Shown: positions 11,006 to 21,025 of the stretch, in pieces
Numbering within the stretch: the first letter of the stretch is position 1
Layout: each line of letters begins with the position of its first letter
DNA from: Benincasa hispida
Lineage: Eukaryota; Streptophyta; Magnoliopsida; Cucurbitales; Cucurbitaceae
Length of the DNA: 64,000 bases
Assembly (NCBI RefSeq): GCF_009727055.1
Contig: NC_052349.1
Location: forward strand, 30,565,324 to 30,629,323
Direction: 5' to 3'
Program-made: the position numbers and the translations under genes
Notes under the pieces: generated by a model
Seen by the model: the letters and a program-made list of their open reading frames with translations, nothing else
Told to the model about the DNA's origin: nothing
Database searches by the model: none

Positions 11006-11362
11006 ATGGATGAGAAGCAGTTATTCATTCGACACAGTGGAAAATGGAATGACAGTAAACAATGCTATGAAAGAGGGTGTTTGAATGGCATCATGGTGTC
11101 AAGGGCATTGAGATACGCTGAATTGAGGGATCAAGTTTATGAAATTGCAAGAGTTACTTCTTTAGAGTTCAACATTGTAATGAGAGTTCAGTATAAGTTA
11201 GACTCAGATGGTCTTGTAGTATGTCTAATTGACGACGACGATGTTAAGTGTCTACTTTTTTGGCTAAATTGTAATAGACCTCAAATATTTGTTGGTGCTG
11301 AGAAGATATGCAAAGACAGAAACACATATGAGATTGAGGCAGAACATGAACTTTTGTTTTGA
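11006..11362 (+). pseudogene. MULE transposase amino-terminal segment
   Basis: An open frame of 118 codons begins MDEKQLFIRHSGKWNDSKQC and includes MVSRALRYAELRDQVYEIA, IVMRVQYKLDSDGLVVCLID and FVGAEKICKDRNTYEIE. This is the PB1-like domain commonly found at the start of plant MuDR-type transposases, preceding the DNA-binding domain. The frame stops at 11362, but related sequence continues in other frames to 11824 (SPRGGPSKSN...QPQSSSGMNVEVEQLFFSKNDVN), the acidic/serine linker before the zinc-binding domain. It is a separate open frame only because of decay; a working protein is unlikely. Confidence 0.7.
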
Positions 11363-11824
11363 GTGTGAAATATTTTCATCTATTGTATCTATGGAAAATG
11401 ACGACATCAATCCATGCGATTCACAAACGACATACCAGTAGGCTGGCCAAAAGTGGGTTTGTAATGATGCGTTTGTCGTAGTAGTGAAAAATGATTATCA
11501 TGACACTGATGGAGATTTTGGAAATGCCATTAGGACAAAAAATGTTGTTAATCAGTGTGGGAACGATGTGGCAAGTGCACCGCATCGAACTCCGAGCCAG
11601 CCTACTAATTTGGATACACTGTAAGAAATTCCAATCCTTCGTAATGATTTTTGTCATTGTGTTGGTAAGATGCCGGGAAGGTCTGATACAGTAGCTAAGT
11701 GTGACTCTCCAAGAGGTGGACCATCTAAGAGTAATGTTAGGAGTGACCTGGTCATGCAGCCACAGTCTTCGTCTGGTATGAATGTAGAGGTAGAGCAATT
11801 ATTCTTCTCCAAGAATGATGTGAA

Positions 11825-13656
11825 TGTTGGGATTGGTATCCTGAATCTCTTATATTCTTATAGTTTGTAAACTTGTATAAACAAATTGTTATTATTAAAA
11901 TAAATGTTATTTTATATTTGTATTAACTCAATCCAATAAAATAAGATCATAGGTTATTTATATAGCTCAAACATATATATGGTGACATACAAGTGGATCA
12001 TGTTTAAGTAATAACCTAAATAGAATGTAGTATATGGATAAGGTCGAGTGTCTTATCCTAAGGACACTATGAATAAAACCCATTTTATAATTGTTAAAAT
12101 GATTGTAAAGTGTTGCAAATGATCTAATCCTGATCATTCGTGTGGAAACATGTGGGCGGGAGCATCTTATACAAAGAGTTTGTATAAGACCAGACCACAA
12201 AATGATTAGTCTTTCTTCATAACGTCATTACTTGAAGAACTTACATTTCACTAGGATGATCATAGATGATTTGACCTTAATCCTGAGTGAGTTGTAAACT
12301 CTTATCTACGAGAGCGGTCCTTTGATCTGCATGGGTGAGAGTGATCAAATTCGCCGATTCCATATGCCTACCATTTTAAGGATTCGTCTGAGTGGGGAGT
12401 TGGGAACTCAATTACACAAGATGAAATTCACCAATTTCTATTGTTAGGGTAAGTAGATGAATTGTTCCCTTAAGGGCTGATTCCGAGTCTTGAAAAATGA
12501 GGGCCTTCACCCTCTCATTGGCCAGAGAGGGGTCTAGTTATAGTGGAAATGTGACTAATTATTCATTAGAGAGGCAATGGTACTTAAGAAGTTAGATGTA
12601 ACTATAGAGATAAAACGATGATTTTGACCTAGTTGTACTCACGAGCAATTTGTGAAGGGTCAATGCACCGTTGATTGGTTATATCTAATAGGCACATGAA
12701 TATATCTATAGTGTAAAGAGTGGCGTTGTTGGTCTTTAGTGGAATGATCGACAATTAATGAATGCCGGTTAATTTAATTAAAGAGTTTAATTAATTAATC
12801 CCATATCATTGCAGTTTCTCATCTGTATGTCCATAAAGTCCCTTTGCTAGTTCAATAAGGGTTTAATGAAAATCAATTAATTTTTTATTCTTAAGTTGAG
12901 TTATTTAAATTAATTAAAGAGAATTAATTTTTTGAGATACAATTAAGGAAAATTCTTATAAACAAAAAAATTTCAAAAATATTTACACTTTATAGCAAAA
13001 AGTTCCAAAAATGCTTGGTACTTTTGGAACTTTTTGCTATAAAGTGTAAATATTTGTAAATGTTTTTTTATATTTAAAAAGTCCCCTACAATTAATATAA
13101 TATATGTGGATATATTATATTATAAAGCTTAACTAGAGAGATAAACATTTATTATATGAATGAGATTCATATAAAAATTATATGTTACAATTAATATGAA
13201 TATGATTCATATTAAAACTATAGGTTATATAAGAATATAAACTATAAGTTATATTATATGTAGGCTATATATTGTATATGATATAATATATAGTTGGTTT
13301 TAATGATATTAATTATCATATAAGGCATGCCTATCACTCTTCCTAGATTCTCACCTTAAGGATAGTAGGAAGACTTCATTGGTGGTGTCCAAGAAGTATT
13401 GTATTGCTATGTTCATGGGTTTTTAGAAAATTGGTTGTTCGTGATCTTGCCGAATAGGAAAACGAGAAGAAAAGTTCTTTGAGGGTAAGTCCATCTCATT
13501 TCCCTTTCCTTTCTGTGCATTACGTAGAAAAGCATGCTTAAGGGTGTGTTGTTTATCCTCGTAGTTTTCTATATTCCTCTATTCTAACAAGTTCTTAAAT
13601 GAATTCATTGACAGAAGTGATCACGCACTTCCACTATAAGGATCCGATTCCCTTCA
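11825..13656 (+). mobile_element. Solo copia LTR inside MULE copy 1
   Basis: The LTR starts TGTTGGGATTGGTATCCTGA at 11825 and ends ...GATTCCCTTCA at 13656. It is flanked by GTGAA (11820-11824) and ATGAA (13657-13661), an imperfect 5-bp target duplication. The MULE reading continues across the junction (SKNDV on the left, VVVNTSHYGKF on the right). No internal domain is present, so it is a solo LTR formed by LTR-LTR recombination. It belongs to the dominant LTR family of this window and carries the conserved 10-bp-arm palindrome CTTATACAAA/TTTGTATAAG (12166-12188). Confidence 0.88.
12977..13055. repeat. Perfect 34-bp inverted repeat (hairpin)
   Basis: Left arm 12977-13010 and right arm 13022-13055 are exact reverse complements (34 of 34) around an 11-base loop (ATGCTTGGTAC). 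The arms begin AAATATTTACACTTTATAGC. It lies in the AT-rich 3' half of the solo LTR, and I did not see the same hairpin in the sister LTRs. Confidence 0.97.
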
Positions 13657-13661
13657 ATGAA

Positions 13662-14888
13662 GATGTGGTTGTCAATACTAGCCATTATGGAAAATTTTTA
13701 GATGCATGTTCGAAAACCAAATAAAAAACTATATCTTGTGCAGTGTATCCACGATACATATAATTGGGTAGTTCGTGCAGTGAAGATGGAGGGAGTGTGA
13801 CATATTCAAGATTATGAAAGTTTCACTTGTGCACACATTTCCATTGATGTTTTGAATCATGATCACAACCAGACTAGTGCATTTGTTGTAGGCCAATTAA
13901 TTAAGGAAAAGTTTGGGGTTGGTCGTGCCGAGAAATCGTGCAATATAATTGAGGATATACGATAAGAGTACAGGTTAAGTATAAACTACGATAAAGCGTT
14001 GTGTGCGAGGAAAATTACTTTCTGTCTTGTGATAGGGACTCCTGAGGAATTGTACACTTTGTTGCATGCTTATGGGGAAGTGTTAAAGATAGAATATTTT
14101 GGGACCGTTTTCGAAAATGAGCTTACGATGATTTAAGTATTTTTATCAAGTGATAGTTGTAGATGACACGCATTTGAAGGGTAAGTACAAAGGTATGATG
14201 TTGGTTAATGTTGCTATGGACGACAATAATCAATTGTACCCTCTGGCTTATGCAGTTATAGATAATGAGATTAACCAATCGTGAAAGTGGTTTATGAAGA
14301 ACTTGAAAATTCACTTGGAGACTGTCCCAATTTGGTATTCGTTTTAGATTGTCACCCTACTATAACCCATATTGTTGATGTTGTATTCCCAAACACATTT
14401 GATGGGTTGTATACTTTCCATTAGAGGAATGCCGATACAAATTTCAAAGATGCAGAGGTGAGTAACTTGTTTGATAAAGTGGCTAGCACTTCGAAAGTCT
14501 AAATTTAAAAGATATTAAGACCAAATAATGGACCGCAAAGATGGTAGCCTTAACTGATATCTGGAAGAAGCTGGCATTGAACGATAGAGTTGGTGTTATC
14601 AATATGAGAGCCTATACAATAACATGACTAGCAATGCTGTCGAATGTTTCAATTCACTTACTGTAGAAGGAAGGAAGTTGTCGATTGTTTTTTTGCTTGA
14701 ATTAATTAGAGGGTTTATCCAATATTGGTTCTACGACAACGGAAATATTGGTCAGTTAGTACATCAACACACTCAAATTATGTGGAGACGATAATGTCAT
14801 TTGAGTGTGCAAAAACAAGACGGTCAAAAGTCAGTCCAATTGATTGTTATCGATTCTATGTGAAGGACGATGGGTTAGATGGTATTGT
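13662..14888 (+). pseudogene. MULE transposase remnant
   Basis: With many stops and frameshifts, the plus strand reads the MuDR DNA-binding region (YILCSV, NWVVRAVKMEG). It continues with FVVGQLIKEKFGVGRAEKSC, IEDIR, INYDKALCARK and TPEELYTLLHAYGEVLKIEY. The DDE core region follows (YKGMMLVNVAMDDNNQLYPL, AYAVIDNEI), then a post-core segment (NNMTSNAVECFNSL). Such enzymes cut and paste DNA through a DDE triad. Here the frame is broken repeatedly and the SWIM/zinc-knuckle end is lost to the LTR at 14889. Confidence 0.82.
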
Positions 14889-15867
14889 TGAAGGGCTATG
14901 AGGTCCAATGCAAAAGCGAAATCGTTCCCAAATTTTCAATTTCACATAATTAAAATATAGAGAACATAAATTATGCATAATCACATTTTTTTATAGCATG
15001 CTTTTGAAAGGAAGAAGAAGAGTTTAGATTTATGCTTACCCTTGAAGAACAAATTAATCTTCACGAAAAACCCTTCTTGATCTGATCATGAACACTCCGA
15101 CCTCCAAAAATCCACAACAACCCAAATGGCTACCACCACAAGAGAACCTCCTATATTCTTTTAAGGGATAAGAATAAGTAAGAGTGTGAGCCCTGTTATT
15201 TTTTGGGAGGGGGAGAAAATTTTGAGAGGAAAGGATTTTTACGAAGAAAATTGTGTTGGGAGAAGACACTCTATAATCTTCGGTGAAGAAGATGAATATA
15301 TATATATATTTTAAAAAAATCCCATTTTCATGTTTTTTTAGCAAGGAAAGAAACAACTCCCTCCTAAATTAAATTTTTTAAAAATTCATTTAATAAAAGT
15401 TTAACACACACACACATTAATATCTGTCTCTTATACACATCTAGATGTGTATAAGAGACAGATATAATATATATTAAACTATTTGTTATATCAAATATAA
15501 CACGTAACCTATAGTTTTTATATTATATCAAATACAATATAACCTATAGTTTGAATTTCTCTTAATAATACGTGGTATTTAATATAAATCAAAATTATAT
15601 TAAATTTAGTTATATGAATCCAATTCACATAATTAATATTTGAATCATATTCAAATATTTAATTCCTCTCAAAATAAACTTTATTTTATAATGTATCAAA
15701 TACATTATATTAATTTGAACAATTCAATTCAATCCAAAACTAATTCTCAATAATCCTTGTTGAGCTATAGATGGGATCTTATGGACCTATAGATTGAAAC
15801 TCCTATAGTACTTGAATAATTATTTAAATTTCTTTAATTAAATTATCTAAACTATCCAACATCCATT
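14889..15867 (-). mobile_element. Copia LTR fragment 1 of three
   Basis: Read on the minus strand it ends ...ATAGCCCTTCA at 14889, matching the ...CCTTCA ends of the solo LTRs, and sits inside MULE copy 1. Its 5' part is missing: homology stops at ATCCATT (15867), where the next LTR fragment begins. It contains an artificial adaptor at 15424-15461, so its two parts may not be contiguous in the genome. Confidence 0.72.
15424..15461. other. Nextera mate-pair junction adaptor (artefact)
   Basis: CTGTCTCTTATACACATCT is followed at once by its exact reverse complement. These are two Tn5 mosaic ends back to back, which is the circularisation junction of Illumina Nextera mate-pair libraries. It is synthetic and marks an untrimmed read or false join. 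Confidence 0.98.
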
Positions 15868-17379
15868 TGAAGGAACACTATTAAAGGTTCTTGAGCGGAA
15901 GTGGGGATCGTCCTAATTTTCCAATTTTTACAGAATTTAGATTTTACAGAAAAACATAGAGAAGATCATGCATTTAGTTCAGAAAACTTATAGCATGCTC
16001 ATAAAAGAAAAAACACAGAAAAACAAAATTAGGGTTCAGAACCTATTCCTTTGAAGAATAATTCTTCAATTGAATCCCTCGAACCGACGAACACCACCAC
16101 GAAGGCTACCTCTGTATTCTCTGATGAGAACCCAGGAGTTTGTGGGCTTTAGCTATTTTGATGAGGGAATTAGAGAGAAGAAAATGAGAGGAGAAAGATG
16201 ATAGAAATGTCAGATTTTTCAAACTTTTTGCGTTCTCTGTAAAAGAAAACACCAAATTGAGAATATGAAAATAGTCTGCTCCACCATCACATAGCGGAGA
16301 GAAAGAGGGGGAGGGAGTTACAACTCCCTCCCAAAAAATGATTCTAAATAAATTAAATAATTAATTTATTTAATAAAACATTTAATATATAACTTTATAT
16401 GATAACTACCTTATCATATAATATATGCATTAAACTATATGCTATATCAAATATAACATATAACATATAGTTTCTATATTATATCATATACAATATAACC
16501 TATAGTTTATATTCTCTCACTATTGACATTTAATATAAATCTCATTTATATTAAATTTAATTATATGAATCAAATTCATATAATTAATATTCGAATCACA
16601 TTCAAAAATTTATTTTCTCTCAAATAAATTTTATATTATAATGTACCAAATACATTTTAGTAATTATATCATATATAATTAAAATTAAATTAATTATATC
16701 AAATATAATTAGTTCCTTCAATTAATTTGAACAATTCAAATTAATCCAAAAACTAATTCTCATTTATTCCTGTTGAGCTACAAAGGGGACCTCATGGATC
16801 TGTAGCTTGAAGCTCCAATAGTACGTGAGTAATTAATTAAACTTCTTTAATTAAATTATTCATCATCCATTAACTGACAGATACTCCACTAAAGATCATC
16901 AGCTAGACTCTTTGTATTACAAATATATTTTTGTGTTCATTGGATATAACCAATCATTAGCACGATGACCTTTATAAATTGCTTGTATGTACAATTAGGC
17001 TAAAATTACCGTTTTGCCCCTATAGTTACATCTATCTCCTTAAGTATCACTGATCTCTCTAATGAACAATAAATCATAGTTCAACTATGATCATACCCCT
17101 CTCAGGCCAGGAGAGAGTGTGATGCCACATTGTTCAAGCTCCGGAATCAGCCCTTAAGGAAATAATTTATCTACTTTCCCCGAAGTTGGGGAAGGAGTGA
17201 ATCCCTTATTGTGTAGCTGTGTTCCCAACTCTCCAATCAGACGAATCCCAAAAATGGTAGGCTTATTGAGTCAGCAATCTGGCCATTCTAATCCATACAA
17301 ATCAAAGAACTGCCTTCCTAGGTAGAAGTTCACAACTCACTCAGGATTTAGGTCATGTTACCCATGAAGGATCTCTTAA
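15868..17379 (-). mobile_element. Copia LTR fragment 2 of three
   Basis: The minus-strand 3' end (...GTGTTCCTTCA) is at 15868. The body holds family landmarks: the short GGAGGGAGTTACAACTCCC inverted block near 16312, TATA-rich repeats, and the stretch equivalent to ...CTCAGGATTTAGGTCATG near 17340. It breaks off near 17379 before the LTR start. Its 3' end falls exactly within fragment 1, consistent with nested insertion into the older LTR, although nearby adaptor junctions weaken that. Confidence 0.72.
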
Positions 17380-18437
17380 TGAAGAGTTCCATGAGCGCGT
17401 TCGGATCGCTCCAATTTCACAGTGACCAAAATGTACCATATACATTCAAATGCACAGTTATGCAAACAAACAGTAATTAACGGCATGCTTTGAACAAGAA
17501 ATAATAAGGAAGAGAGTTCTCATACCAGTTGAAGACGGTCTTCAAACTTTGGAACTCAACGTAGCAGAAGACCTCTACCCGATCAACCAGCGGCCAACAG
17601 ATGCGTTGACTACAGCAGCACGAACAACTGCACACACACGAATACCTGTCTCTTATACACATCTAGATGTGTATAAGAGACAGGTTTAGGGGCTGAGCGA
17701 CTATCGTATAGGCTCTCGATTTATTTAATCGATCGTTTATGTTTTCACACCAACGCAACCTTCGATCTTTTTCTTGAACCTTTTCGGAAAAAAAACTCTT
17801 CAAAATGAAACAAATTTCATTTTTATTCATCGGTTACAATAATTGACGTTGTTCCCACTAATGCACGTCCGAGCGAGATTTTGGGTTAATTATCATATAA
17901 TTAACCAATTAAATTATTAATAAATATAATCATATGATATTTTTATCCTATAGTTTGATATCACATATCTACTATAGTAATTTCTCCTCTACTTGATATA
18001 AATCATATTTATATCTAATTTCCTCCAAAATAATGTATCTCATACATTTAGCCAATTGCTCGTAAATACAGTTGGGCCAAATTTTTCATTTTACCCTTGT
18101 GGTTACATTTAACTTCTTAAGTACCATTGATCCCTCTAATGAATAATAAATCATAGTCTAACTATGACCAAAACCCCTCTCAGTCCAAGAGAGGGTGTGG
18201 TGCCACATTGCTCAAGCACCATAATCAACTCTTAAGGGAGAAATCTATCTACTTACCCCGACATTAGGGAAGGAGCGAATTCCATCTTATGTAGCTGTGT
18301 TCCCAGCTCCTCAATCAGAAGAATCTCCAAAATGGCAGGCTTCTTGAGTTGAAGATCTAGCCACTCTCACCCATACAAATCAAAGACCGCCTTCATAGGT
18401 AAGAGTTCAAAACTCACTCAAGATTCAGGTCATGTCA
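17380..18437 (-). mobile_element. Copia LTR fragment 3 of three
   Basis: The minus-strand 3' end (...GGAACTCTTCA) is at 17380. The body shows the same order of landmarks as the other LTRs and stops at ...AGGTCATGTCACCTA (about 18437), where plus-strand copia reverse transcriptase begins. The LTR start is therefore missing. An adaptor junction at 17646-17683 interrupts it, and sequence on either side may have been joined artificially. Confidence 0.7.
17646..17683. other. Second Nextera mate-pair junction adaptor (artefact)
   Basis: This is the same 38-bp structure as at 15424-15461: CTGTCTCTTATACACATCT followed by its reverse complement. Translation of its minus strand gives the peptide MCIRDR, a known signature of this contaminant. 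Confidence 0.98.
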
Positions 18438-19800
18438 CCTATAAAGCCAAACTTGTGGCAAAAGGTTTTACACAAAGGGAAGGGGTTGACTATGAAGAAA
18501 CTTTCTCTCTTGTTGCCGTGATAAAATCAATAAAAATACTTTTATCCATTTATGAATATTATGACTATGAAATACGACAAATGGATATCAAGACAGCTTT
18601 CTTGAATGGCCATATTGATGAAAGTATTTTCATGTCTCAACCAGAAGGGTTCATTGAACAGAGTCAAGAACAAAAAGTTTGTAAGCTTAAAAGATCCATT
18701 TATGGGTTAAAACAAGCTTCTAGATCCTAAAATATAATATTTGACACTCCGCTTAAGTCTTATGGCTTTAAACAAAATGTTGACGAATCTTGTGTATACA
18801 AGAAAACAGTCAACAAAACTGTAGCTTTCTTGATCCTTTATGTTGATGATATCTTGCTCATTAAGAATGAGACAAGTTTCCTTGCTGACGTAAAGAGATG
18901 ATTAGCATCACAATTCTAAATGAAAGATTTGGGAGATGCTTAAAACGTTCTTGGGATCCAAATTTTTCGAAATCGCTAGAATAGAACCTTAGCAGTATCT
19001 CAAGCATCTTATATTGACAAGATGTTGTCAAGATATAATATGCGAGATTCCGAAATGGGTACCTTTTAGACATGGAATTCATTTGTCGAAGGAGCAATGT
19101 CCTAAAATGCCTCAAGAAGTTGAGGAAATGAAAAAAAATTCCATATGCATCAACAGTTGGGAGTCTGATGTATGCTATGTTGTATACACGTCCTGACATA
19201 TGCTTTACAGTTAGAATCGTTAGCAGATTCCGATGTAACCCTTGATACAGTCTTGGACTGCTGTCAAGAACATCCTTAAGTATCTCCGAAGAATGAGGAA
19301 CTATATGCTTGTGTATGGGCCTCAGGATATGATCCTTATAGGATACGCTGATTTTAATTTTCGGACTGATGTAGATTCTAGGAAATCTACTTCAAGATCA
19401 GTTTTCACTCTTAACGGAGGAGCTATAGTGTGGAGAAGCATCAAACAGAGTTGTATAGCTAACTCCATGATGAAAGTAGAATATGTAGCTACATGTGAAT
19501 CAGCTAAAGAAGCAGTGTGACTGTGTAAGTTCCTATCGAATTTGGAAGTGTTTCCAAATATGCATCTGCACATTACCCTGTATTGTGACAACAACAGTAC
19601 AGTTGCCAATTCCAAGGAGTTCACAAACGCGGAAAACACATCGAAAGAAAGTACCATTTCATCAGGGAGATAATACACCAAGGAGACATGATAGTCACAA
19701 AGATAGCCTCAAAAGATAACCTTGTTGATCCGTTTACGAATGCCTTCTCGGCTAAAATGTACAAAGGCCACCTGATCAGTCTAGGACTACGAGCATCATA
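18438..19800 (+). pseudogene. Ty1/copia reverse transcriptase and RNase H, truncated
   Basis: Translation begins within RT at YKAKLVAKGFTQREGVDYEE. It continues through IRQMDIKTAFLNGHIDESIF, KLKRSIYGLKQASRS, a stop, then DESCVYKK and LYVDDILLI, the YVDD active site. RNase H follows (VKNILKYLRRMRNYMLVYG, DVDSRKSTSRSVF, KVEYVATCESAKEAV) and then the polyprotein end (RRKHIERKYHFIREI, DNLVDPFTNAF). Several stops and frameshifts are present. Gag, protease, integrase and the RT start are absent, replaced by a minus-strand LTR. It would copy element RNA to DNA if intact; here it is dead. Confidence 0.92.
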
Positions 19801-19819
19801 ATTTAGGGCAAGTGAGAGA

Positions 19820-20079
19820 ATGTCAATGTGATATTGAGGCCCTAGTTTATTGTATTTTCTCTCAATTTTTCTCAACATTGTAAAACATTATATTTGTATA
19901 TTTGTCATGTCAATGTGAATTGAGGCCCTAGTTTATTGTATTTTCTCTCAATTTTTCTCAACATTGTAAAACATTATATTTGTATATTTGTCATGTCAAT
20001 GTGATATTGAGGCCCTGGTTTATTGTATTTTCTCTCATTTTTTCTCAACATTGTAAAATATTATATTTGTATATTTGTC
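19820..20079 (+). repeat. Triplicated 86-87 bp direct repeat before PPT
   Basis: Three head-to-tail copies (19820-19906, 19907-19992, 19993-20079) begin ATGTCAATGTGATATTGAGG and end TATATTTGTATATTTGTC. They differ by only a few bases (copy 2 lacks one base near its start). They lie between the copia stop codon and the polypurine tract. Confidence 0.95.
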
Positions 20080-20095
20080 TCACTAGAGTATTAGT

Positions 20096-20107
20096 CAAAG
20101 TGGGAGA
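20096..20107 (+). other. Copia polypurine tract
   Basis: CAAAGTGGGAGA precedes the LTR start TATTGGGAATGTCC. This is the usual PPT of this copia family and fixes the 3' LTR boundary. A weaker, related tract (GGGCAAGTGAGAGA) precedes the triplicated repeat at about 19807. Confidence 0.8.
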
Positions 20108-20108
20108 C

Positions 20109-21025
20109 TATTGGGAATGTCCTAAACTCGCAGTTCGTATATATTGTTAATATATTCTATTTATCAATAAAAGTATTATTGAGTATTTTATTCAATAAAT
20201 TGTTGATGATATTGCATTTTGTTATAAAAATCCAATAAATGAATCCATGGCTATAATATGAATACTTTAACTTATATGGCAACATAAAAGAGGATCAACT
20301 TTTAGTATATAGCCAAAATAGTCTATAAGTATATGGATGAGATTGGGCACCTCATCCTGGTGGCACTATTGGATGCGACACATTTTTTATACTGATACAA
20401 ATGATGTGATCCCAAAAATAATTCATGTGGAGACATATGAGTGGGGGCATCCTATGTAATGAGTTTGCATAAGATTAGACCTCGAAATAGTCACTTTTCT
20501 TTATAATGACCGTTTACTATTAAAACTGACTATTTCAAATTCAATGACCTAGGGTAACTCGATCTTAATCTTAAGTTAACTATGAACTCCCGTTTATTCG
20601 GGATTATCCTTTAATCTGCATAGCTGAGAATAGTCCAACAACACTGCTCAACAAGCCTCTCATTTTGGGGATAAGACTGAATAGATAGTTGGGGACATAA
20701 TTCTACAAGATGGAATTCACTCCTACCTGACTTAGGGTTAGCAGATAAGTTGTTCTCTTAAGCGCCGATTCTTGGTCTTAAATAACGGGGCCCCGCCCTC
20801 TCGTGATCAAGAGGGACATGGTTTATAAGTTGGACCATAAACCAATTGTTCAAATGGAGGATCAGTGGGAGCTTAAGGAGCAAGAAGTATTTACAGAAGT
20901 AAAATGGTAATTTTGACCTAGCTGTAAATATAAACGACCTATGAAGGACTAACTTACTAATTATGATTAAAATGGACATAAATATATCTACAGTGAGGAG
21001 AGTGCAACTATTGAGCTATAGTGGT
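20109..21025 (+). mobile_element. Copia 3' LTR, 3' truncated
   Basis: It starts TATTGGGAATGTCCTAAACT just after the PPT and follows the family order (AACTCGCAGTTCGTATAT, ...GGGGGCATCCTATG, ...GTGAGGAGAGTGCAACTAT). Homology is lost near 21025, about half way along compared with the 1.8-2.1 kb full LTRs. Confidence 0.8.

Larger units (their letters stand above)
10976..14888 (+). mobile_element. MULE copy 1, degenerate and interrupted
   Basis: A Mutator-like element is recognised by an amino-terminal PB1-like/MuDR region (11006 onwards) and, after an 1.8-kb LTR insertion, a transposase remnant (13662-14888). Its order and wording parallel MULE copy 2 at 38.6-40.3 kb: both contain NYDKA, IEDIR/IEDMR, AVECFNSL/AECFNSL and IDCYR segments. 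The 3' side is cut by another LTR at 14889, inside the segment encoding GIV. Terminal inverted repeats were not identified. Confidence 0.8.

Noticed and set aside
17477..17662. 61-codon minus-strand frame starting MCIRDR
   Set aside because: Its start is the Nextera adaptor, so it is an artefact.
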